Shown here: positions 36,240 to 64,000 of the stretch, piece by piece
How the letters are laid out: each line of letters begins with the position of its first letter
Position numbering within the stretch: position 1 is the first letter of the stretch
Assembly (NCBI GenBank): GCA_950295325.1
Contig: OX485803.1
Span: 9,796,001 to 9,860,000, forward strand
Length of the DNA: 64,000 nucleotides
Reading direction: 5' to 3'
Origin: Polytrichum commune
Taxonomy: Eukaryota > Streptophyta > Polytrichopsida > Polytrichales > Polytrichaceae
Made by a program: the position numbers and the translations under genes
Notes under the pieces: generated by a model
Databases searched by the model: none
The model's input: only the letters and a program-made list of their open reading frames with translations
Told to the model about the DNA's origin: nothing

Positions 36240-37900
36240 GCAGGTTGCATCTGAAGTTGTTGGAGGATTGAAGAGAGGAAATTGGACTTAGTGCAAATCA
36301 TGGATAATGGGTGCCTTAAGGTTTTCAAGCTTGGGCTCATAGATTAAGGCTGCAGCGATGGGCCGAATGAATTTACTTAGTCGCGGTGCCATTCATGGGC
36401 AGAGATCATGTGAATGTATGGGTGTTGGGTTTAGGGTTTAGGAATTTTTGCATGAGCTTGTTGCAGGGTTGAGAGGAATTAGTTGGAAAAATTGCGAAGG
36501 GGTGCCAATCTTCCAAGCTGGGGGCTCATATATAGAAGGCTGCAGTGATAGTGGGCCAAGTGGAAGTAGTAGTGCAATTCATGGGTGGAGATTGACATGT
36601 GAATGTTTGGGGTTTTAGGCGTGGATTAATGATTGTCAGTGTGGTGCTGGTTGAAAGAGGTGTTGCACGATATATGGGAGGTTCGAATTAGTGCAAGTTG
36701 GAATTAGTTGCATGATCATGGGAAGTTGGAAGAAGTGCTGGCAAATGTTCAAGATTACAGGAGTGATGATGGGGCCAAGTGCAAATGAGCAGTGCAAATC
36801 AAGGGTAGTTCAATTCTGATGTGAATGTTTGGGGTAAAATTGGCCGTGGTTTTCTTGTGTTCAGATGCTGGTTGAATGACGTGGTTGCAGGATCAAGAGG
36901 ACATTTGGAAGTAGTGACAAGCCTGGGTGTCAAATGATGAAGCTTGCGCGCAGGGCTAATGGAAGGCTAGCTGCAACGGGGGAGCAGTAGGGAAGTAGAC
37001 CTGCAATTTTTGGGTGGAGATTCACATATGAATGTTTGGGGTTTTGGCTGGGCGTGGATTAATTCTGGCGGGTTGCAGCAGAATTGAGAAGAACTAGTTC
37101 GCTGGAATTAGTGCAAGGGGTGCCAATTGTTCAAGATTACAGGGCTCATGGAAGGTGGCTGCAGTACTGATGGGCCAAGTGGAATAACTACAAAGTGCAA
37201 TTCATGCGGACAGATTCCTTAGATGTGAATGTCAGCCTGGGTACATGTACTACTCACCTCCTTACTTTCTTGTGCAAGGGGTGCCAAATGTTGAAGCTTG
37301 GGCTCATGGAAGGCTGGGCCAAGTGAAGTGTGAATTGGTAATAGGGTAATTCATAGGTAAAGATGCAGATGTGAATGTTTACGGTTTTGGGCATGGATTT
37401 CTGGTGGGATGCTGATCGCAGCTGGCTGGTGCAGGATTGAGAGGAACTTGGAAGTGTAAGGGGTGCCAAATTGTCAAGCTTGGGATCATGGAAGGCTGGG
37501 CCAAGTGAAGTGTGAACTAGTAGTACAGTTATTCATAGATAGAGAGATGCAGATGTGAATGTTTAGGGTTCTGGGCATGGATTTCTTGTGTGATGCAGAT
37601 GTGCATGATTAGGGTTTAAGGCATGGGTTTCTTGTGTAATGCTGATCGCAGCTAACTGGTGCAGGATTGAGAGGAACTCGGAAGTGACAAGGGGTGCCAA
37701 ATGTTGAAGCTTTGGTTTATGGAAGCTGGCTGCAGTTCTGATGGGCCAAATGAAATCAGTAAATGCAATTCAGATGCGAATGTTAGGTCGGCGTACAAGT
37801 ACTACTCACAGCCGTGCTTTCTTGTCATATGATGCAGCTTGCAGCTGTTGGATTGAGAAAGAAAGGGGGGTGGGGGAAGGGAGAGGGGGGGCAAATGCAG
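36240..37900. repeat. Imperfect ~180 bp tandem array upstream of the ADH-like gene
   Basis: A core reading ggggtgccaaatgttgaagc then ttgggctcatggaagg, followed by gggccaagtg, gtgcaattcat and gtgaatgtttggggtttt, recurs about eight or nine times. Core positions are near 36309, 36507, 36940, 37119, 37276, 37459, 37690 and 37888. Unit spacing varies (about 157-230 bp). The array ends about 430 bp before the ADH start codon, so it occupies the promoter-proximal region. No ORF crosses it. Confidence 0.8.
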
Positions 37901-38335
37901 AAGCTTGCAGGGCCAAGTGAGACTGCAATCAGTTCATCATCACGTGTGGAAATATATGCATGTGGATGTTAATTAGGGTTTGTGGAGCGACAGATGCCAG
38001 GTGGTATACAAAGGCAGGCAGGTCACAAGGGGTGTGGCCTGAGGTTGTTATACCTCTTGGGCATGTAGGGACACCAATTTCTCACCGCAATTGCTAATTT
38101 CGCAGTGCAGGAGCTGAAACATGGAATAAAACCCATCCCAACTCGTCGTCGTCATCAACAGAGTAGATTGAGAGAGATTCTTCATACATACATACATACA
38201 TACATAAACATCATCATCGAAGAAGTCTGAATCATTAACAAGTCTACCGCTGCTTGAGGATTGAAAGATCAGGAAACTTGAAGAGTGAAGCAGGCTGAGG
38301 GTAGAGAGACTAGAGTTGGGGTGCAATAATAAGCC

Positions 38336-59115
<20,780 letters not shown>

Positions 59116-60155
59116 GCTACTTAAAAGTTAGCAAAACCCTAAGTAAGGTGATGTCGGTGGTAAGCCTCGGACCATTTCAAACACTTGAGGAGGGCATGTA
59201 AAGACTTTGAACAACTTTGCATGTTACTATCCAAAGCAATAGCCAAATTAGTACTAGGTATGTGAAATACCAACTCAACGTGTAGGGTGAGTTGAGGCCA
59301 CCCACTCAAACAAAATATATGGAAAAAAAATTGTATTTAGTAAACACAACCTTCCATATATATCATTTTTATGTATTAAATGCACTAAGTCATATCTTCT
59401 TGAATATGTAAGGAAAGGTGTGTTGAACTTATGTGGCTACTTGTCGAGTGGTATATGGTAAGGTTTGAAGTTATGAGTGGACACCAAATAGACGTCGTGT
59501 GTCAATATGATGAGATTTGACTATGTGCTCAGAATATATTGACCATTCTAGGTTCAACAATGAATGAAATTGAGAGGACCTATGTGACCATTTAAAGGGA
59601 AAGAGAATCTTGACTTTGATCTCCCCTATCACTCTTGCAACTCAACTCCGATTTTGAAACTCGTTGAAATGACACGTAGTATGATGTGCAATTACTAGGT
59701 AATAAAAATGAGTCATAGAGCCTTGTTGGGTACAAGCAAGGCATGGGGACCTTACATGGTTACTCTTCTTAGTTGGGCATTGATACTTGCAATTTCATGA
59801 ATTTTGATATTTGGTGTTGACAAGCTTTTATCCAAAGCTTAAAATATTGAGAGCTTGACCAACCTTCTAGCTTTTAATAGTTTGAGCAGGTGTAAAGTGT
59901 CCATGCTAAAACCGATATACCAAGCTTGGAGTCAAAATAAACAAAGGTGATGTCCTCACAAGGCAAAGTAAGCTTGTGAGCTCATTGGCTTGGGGCCCAC
60001 AAAATGAGAGCTCCAACACTCAAAAAAATTTAGCTACTTCCATTAGGTAGATTAGGGTTTGGCCAAAAATTTGTTGAAAATGACAAACAAACTTGTCATA
60101 GTCATTTTATAAGGGACTTGTTGAGGCAACATGTTAGTGATGCAACTCCAATATA
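59116..60155. other. Downstream flank of the ADH-like gene
   Basis: No gene seen. 59505-59700 is a copy of the dispersed repeat at 46553. No strong AATAAA signal lies close to the stop; a taataaaaatg near 59699 is the nearest candidate and is weak. Confidence 0.45.
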
Positions 60156-60880
60156 AGGTAGAGGGTGCTTAAACCAACACTTTAACCTATTGCACATACA
60201 TATGGCTACATGGTTCATATATATATATATAAGCCTTTGTTCTAAACATAGGTATAAATAAAGGGAAAATAGCCTCAATTAGATATTTGATGAATATTCA
60301 AAGTCAAAACCACTAGCTTCCTAAAACCAATATATAGGCCCCATGTATGACGACCTTGAATATGATGAGGACCCCCACCTTCATTGCCTAGAACCAACAC
60401 AACATAGTTGGGTAGTAGATCCAAGCTAGATCAAAGACCAACTAGTAACGGTGCGCAAAGCCACATGGCCACCTCCATGATCCCACCTAGTTCGCTTGCA
60501 AAACCATCACCTTGCATCCTGAGTACTAGCCCCCTTTGTGCTTTGTGGGCCTACCTCCGTGACTTTGTGAATAGAATGGCTATAATCCCCCCCCCCCCTT
60601 CCCCCCGTAGTGTATAAAATGGCTAGAACATGCATTGACAAGCCACCTTAAACCCACCTTAAACCAACCCAAGATAGAGTGGATCATGTTACCTACCCTA
60701 CATGAAGGTAGTGGAGGTCGCTCTGAGGTGGCGCCACTAATGGCACCTAAAAGCGTCAGTCCATGGGCCCATACACTCCTACATCATGGGGAACGCTTCA
60801 AGGTAGTAGAGTGTTGGTGATTGGGAGACGTTTATAGGTGTTGATTTTGGGTGAAGTGTCAGTTTTAGCACCCTCTACCT
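60156..60880. mobile_element. 725 bp non-autonomous TIR element with TA flanks, copy 2
   Basis: Ends AGGTAGAGGGTGCTTAAACC and, at the right, ttttagcaccctctacct, with TA on each side. The inside is the reverse complement of the element at 11925-12646 (cttgacaagccaccttaaac, gttacctaccctacatg, cattaatggc-like blocks). Confidence 0.8.
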
Positions 60881-60916
60881 TAAACTTGAAGCTCGAGTAT
60901 AAAGTGGATTTGCATG

Positions 60917-61286
60917 GGCACCACGGGCCTTGGCTTGGTGGTTAGGGCTCATGGCCCCCAATGAGGAGGTTGTGGGTTCTATTCCCCATGCCGGCGTGGT
61001 GCTCACCACCTTAGTCCACCCAACTATGGTGGGGGGTCCTTGGACCTTGTTGTATGGGTACCTCAAAGCCCTTTGGGGGGATATCATGTCCGGTATCTTC
61101 AAGGCACTAGTGGCTAGCTAGGACCTAGTATAGTGTGTCACTACAGTGTCCATCCTCGAAAGGGGAGAGTAGTATTGTCCCAATGTCCCCTTGTCCAGTG
61201 GGCATCGGGTCATTGGCATTACGAACGGACACTTTATTCACGCCGGCCCCTTGCTAAAAAGGGACCAGAGTTTCTATCTATCTATC
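60917..61286 (+). mobile_element. 370 bp tRNA-derived SINE with 12 bp target duplication
   Basis: The 12-mer TGGATTTGCATG lies at both edges (60905-60916 and 61287-61298). Near the 5' end are an A box-like tggcttggtggttagg (60930-60946) and a B box-like gggttctattcccc (60974-60987) at tRNA-like spacing. The 3' end is a short TATC repeat (ctatctatctatc) rather than poly-A. These are the marks of a full-length SINE. Confidence 0.88.
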
Positions 61287-61298
61287 TGGATTTGCATG

Positions 61299-63545
61299 AA
61301 CAAGTGTGAGTAAGAGGCTCCCGACCAATTAGAAGTCTCCAACTTTGTTGGAATCCTCAACCTCTCTAGTATAAAGTTGACCTCTTGGACGCCATTGAAG
61401 AATGTTGAGGGTTCAAGCTCTTGTTTAGAGGGCTTTCAAACACGCTTCCGCTTTTCATCGGCTTTTAATTGACACCAATTCCCCCCTTGGTATCTCAACC
61501 TCAACAGTGATTGAAAGTTTGTCAAAGTATCAAACTCCCAAAAATTGCAAATCAACCTCACAACACCAACTCTCAATCATGTGGGCTCTACATAACCACT
61601 CTCCTTGATCCAACACCTTTATTTGAGTGGTACATGCCAAGGCTTCAAGTTGTAGTTAACAACTAACCCTTAACAACACATGTTACAATGGGATCAAACT
61701 ACGTGCTTGAAATACGAACACTATTATGATTTAATAGCGAACACAATTGGGAGGGCCTCTATGATCACTTGAAGGTGAGAATGTTGACTTTGGCCTCTTA
61801 CAATTGTTTGCATCTGAACTCCGATTACAAAACTTGGTTTTATACTCTTCGTGGTTTGCAATTGCTAACCATATGAGACAATCATCAGTCCAATCCAACA
61901 CCTATAATTGTTTATGGAGTTGGAAGTGTAAAGGGGCCCTTCAGGCTTTAAGATGAATCCATTACTTTTTAAACCATGGGTACCTCATTGGCAAAATACT
62001 AGAAATAGGGTGAGAGACATAATATAGGGCACACTTTATTTTTGCAAGCACTTTTTTTAAGAAATATTCAATGTAATAAAGCCACACATGTGATGAATTG
62101 AACAACAATTAAGAAGCATATTTTGAATTAACATAGGATGTAGTATAAATGGGAAAAATTAAGTTCAACTACCAAAGGGTGCAAGATAATGAGGCAAAGT
62201 AGAAGTAGAGAAGAATAAAACAGGGTACTAAAAATAGACAATTATGAGATAAATAGCCCCCCCTATGATCAGGGAGAACTGGTAATTAGTTACAGATGAG
62301 CCAGTTGAGTTTGAGAAATAACTAGTTGAAGTTCGAGACTTCAGGAGAATTACCAACCATTTTAGAGGAATTTTTGGAATATACCTCAAATTAATATAGA
62401 AAAAACGAAGGATATCAACAAAAAAACTAAAAAAAAACTTATGAGATGGTGAGATACCTTATTGAACTATAGAATCTGAAGTAGACTTTTATATTTATTT
62501 TTATGAAGTTTTCATCTTTACACACTAAAAATTATGTACACCTTGTGCAATCACTCTTCATGTATAAATATCTAGATTTAAGTGCTATATTTCAAGGCTT
62601 GTTGCTAAGAACAAACACCAAATATTACACACATTTGACATGAGGTTGGACCATGTGCTCAAAATATAGACACCACTCTAAGTTCAATTCTTACCACGTT
62701 GGGGGGGGGGCACTTTTATGTTATCACCAAAGGAGGAAGAGAATCCTCACTTCACCCTCTCATAATTTTTGCATCTCAACTTCAATTCTGAAACTCAAAA
62801 TAACAATATGTGTAATTTGGTGATTGTGTGTAAAGTTGGAAGTGCCCACAATAGGACCACATGCCTACCTTAGCTCAAAGGGGGTCTTCACACTTCAAGT
62901 GAGTCAAAAGTTGAATCAAAGTCCAATCAATTTCGTTTATTTTTCTTTACTGAAACACATGAAATAGACAATCCAATGATGATCTCTTGATCCCAACCAA
63001 AGACACTAATATGTGCAATTCGGTTGCAACTCACAAATAGGTTTCCTCTTTACCCATGCCAATTACCTTGAATCAAAAAATCATATCACCAAAACCTATA
63101 ACTTTGTTAATTCATCCATATAGCAACCACAAGAAAATATATTTTTTGTTAATAGTATTTCATTATTGTGGTAATAAATACCTCAAGTAGTGTGGAACGT
63201 CAATAAATTAGGGTGGGACAACCTGATTACACGTATTGGTGTAAGTATAAGGTAGATGGGTCATAAATGACAACCTTTCCTGACTCGCGTTCTCCTAGGA
63301 TATGAAATTGTACCAAATGGTTAGCAAATCCCAGTCGAGGCCATAGACCTTTCCTCATAATTTCTGGAATCCATATGAATATCTTATTCATCATCAAAGT
63401 GAACACTCTCGCACTCATTGAGTAGTCATATGGGTCCTTCCAATTATGTCAACAATTGAGCTCATAATGGTTATCATATTTTGAAGCTTGCACTTCATTA
63501 ATCTCTTCTCAAACACACGTCATTTTCGTATTTGTTCTTGGAGCC
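61299..63545. other. Intergenic DNA made of dispersed repeats, no gene
   Basis: Holds repeat copies at about 61680-61870 and 62625-62850 (family of 46553), the ACCGGTT repeat at 62270-62425, a G-run near 62701 and a relative of 28487-28700 at 63005-63235. No domain-bearing ORF. Confidence 0.5.
62270..62425. repeat. Dispersed ACCGGTT-rich repeat, copy 6
   Basis: gagaactggtaattagttac, agccagttgagtttgagaaa, accattttagaggaattttt, gaatatacctcaaattaata, gaaggatatcaaca, in the same orientation as copy 1. Confidence 0.8.
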
Positions 63546-63912
63546 ACACCAAAAACCACCCTGGGCTACATCACATCTTCATTCAGCTAGGCCCCGCCCC
63601 TCCCACGCCTTCTTCACTACCTGCACATTCATGGGAACTCTTCCCCATTAGGAACCAATGTGACTATACTCGGCCACTTAAGCCATCAAGCTCCTTTGGC
63701 ATGTGCAGGGACTCCATCAGTTAACTTGGGAATAATGAAACTGAGGTCAACTTGAATATTTGTAATTCTGACCAGGTATTGTCACATTGGTTCCCAACGA
63801 GGAAGAGTTCCCACGTACGTAGGTGCGGGCAAGAAGACCAGGCAGTGAAGGAGGCGTGGGAGGGGCAGGGCCCAGCCGAATGAAGATGTGATCTAGCCCG
63901 GGCCCACCAAAC
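63546..63912. repeat. Long inverted repeat near the right edge
   Basis: The left arm (about 63560-63664: catcacatcttcattcagct, cccctcccacgccttcttca, gggaactcttcccc, aaccaatgtgac) is inverse to the right arm (about 63775-63912: gtcacattggttcccaac, gaggaagagttccc, ggaggcgtgggaggggc, gaatgaagatgtgat). Arms of ~105-135 bp are separated by ~110 bp. The two ORFs reading HIFIQLGP and HLHSAGPCP are the same DNA read from the two arms. Probably a foldback element. Confidence 0.8.
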
Positions 63913-64000
63913 CACATACCACTCAAACATAGGGCGTCCTTTTTAAGATACGTAATGTAACCGAATTAGGCACGTCGACGTTACACATACGATAGTTGGT

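Noticed and set aside
60930..60990. Possible tRNA gene
   Set aside because: A and B boxes are present, but the sequence does not close into an acceptor stem and lies in a 370 bp unit with a 12 bp target duplication, so it is a SINE head.

Overview
The window looks like nuclear DNA of a land plant. It has two spliced genes with plant protein families and plant-like intron positions, an AT-rich repeat-laden background, a Ty1/Copia LTR retrotransposon, tRNA-derived SINEs and many small terminal-inverted-repeat (TIR) elements. No bacterial, organellar or operon-like organisation is visible. Coding makes up only a small part of the 64 kb outside the retrotransposon. The species cannot be fixed from the sequence. 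The ABC transporter keeps a canonical H-loop histidine that I recall being lost in the Arabidopsis orthologues, which would fit a lineage diverged from the flowering plants.

Layout. 1-5744 (minus strand): N-terminal half of an ABCB6/ABCB20-type full-size ABC transporter, ten exons resolved, running off the left edge. 5745-8420: its upstream side, with a degenerate ~165 bp tandem repeat and a (CT)n tract. 8421-16960: gene-poor DNA with a ~450 bp direct duplication, a 722 bp TIR element with TA flanks, a decayed ORF remnant and a ~265-357 bp satellite-like array. 16961-23513: a complete Copia element (identical 355 bp LTRs, TAATT target duplication, intact 1568-residue gag-pol ORF). 23514-36240: intergenic DNA made of MITEs, hairpin elements and dispersed repeats. 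36240-37900: an imperfect tandem array just upstream of the next gene. 38336-59115 (plus strand): a complete ten-exon, 383-residue zinc alcohol dehydrogenase-like gene stretched over 20.8 kb because its introns are full of MITEs, SINEs and nested elements. 59116-64000: intergenic repeats, a second copy of the 722 bp TIR element in inverse orientation, a full-length SINE with a 12 bp target duplication, and a foldback structure at the right edge.

The two genes are unrelated in function: a membrane transporter and a soluble oxidoreductase. The most notable points are (1) a tandem array in the first ADH intron whose units each carry a copy of the exon-1 tail and 5' splice donor, including a usable second first exon in the same phase; (2) replacement of the NAD-selecting aspartate by Ala-Arg in the ADH-like protein; (3) an ABC signature of FSEER beside otherwise canonical ATPase motifs; (4) a very young Copia insertion; (5) a three-level nest of DNA elements inside one ADH intron; and (6) a small ORF inside an 8-bp-TSD TIR element, with a decayed relative elsewhere in the window. 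I did not find a defence system, CRISPR array or other clearly new multi-gene system.
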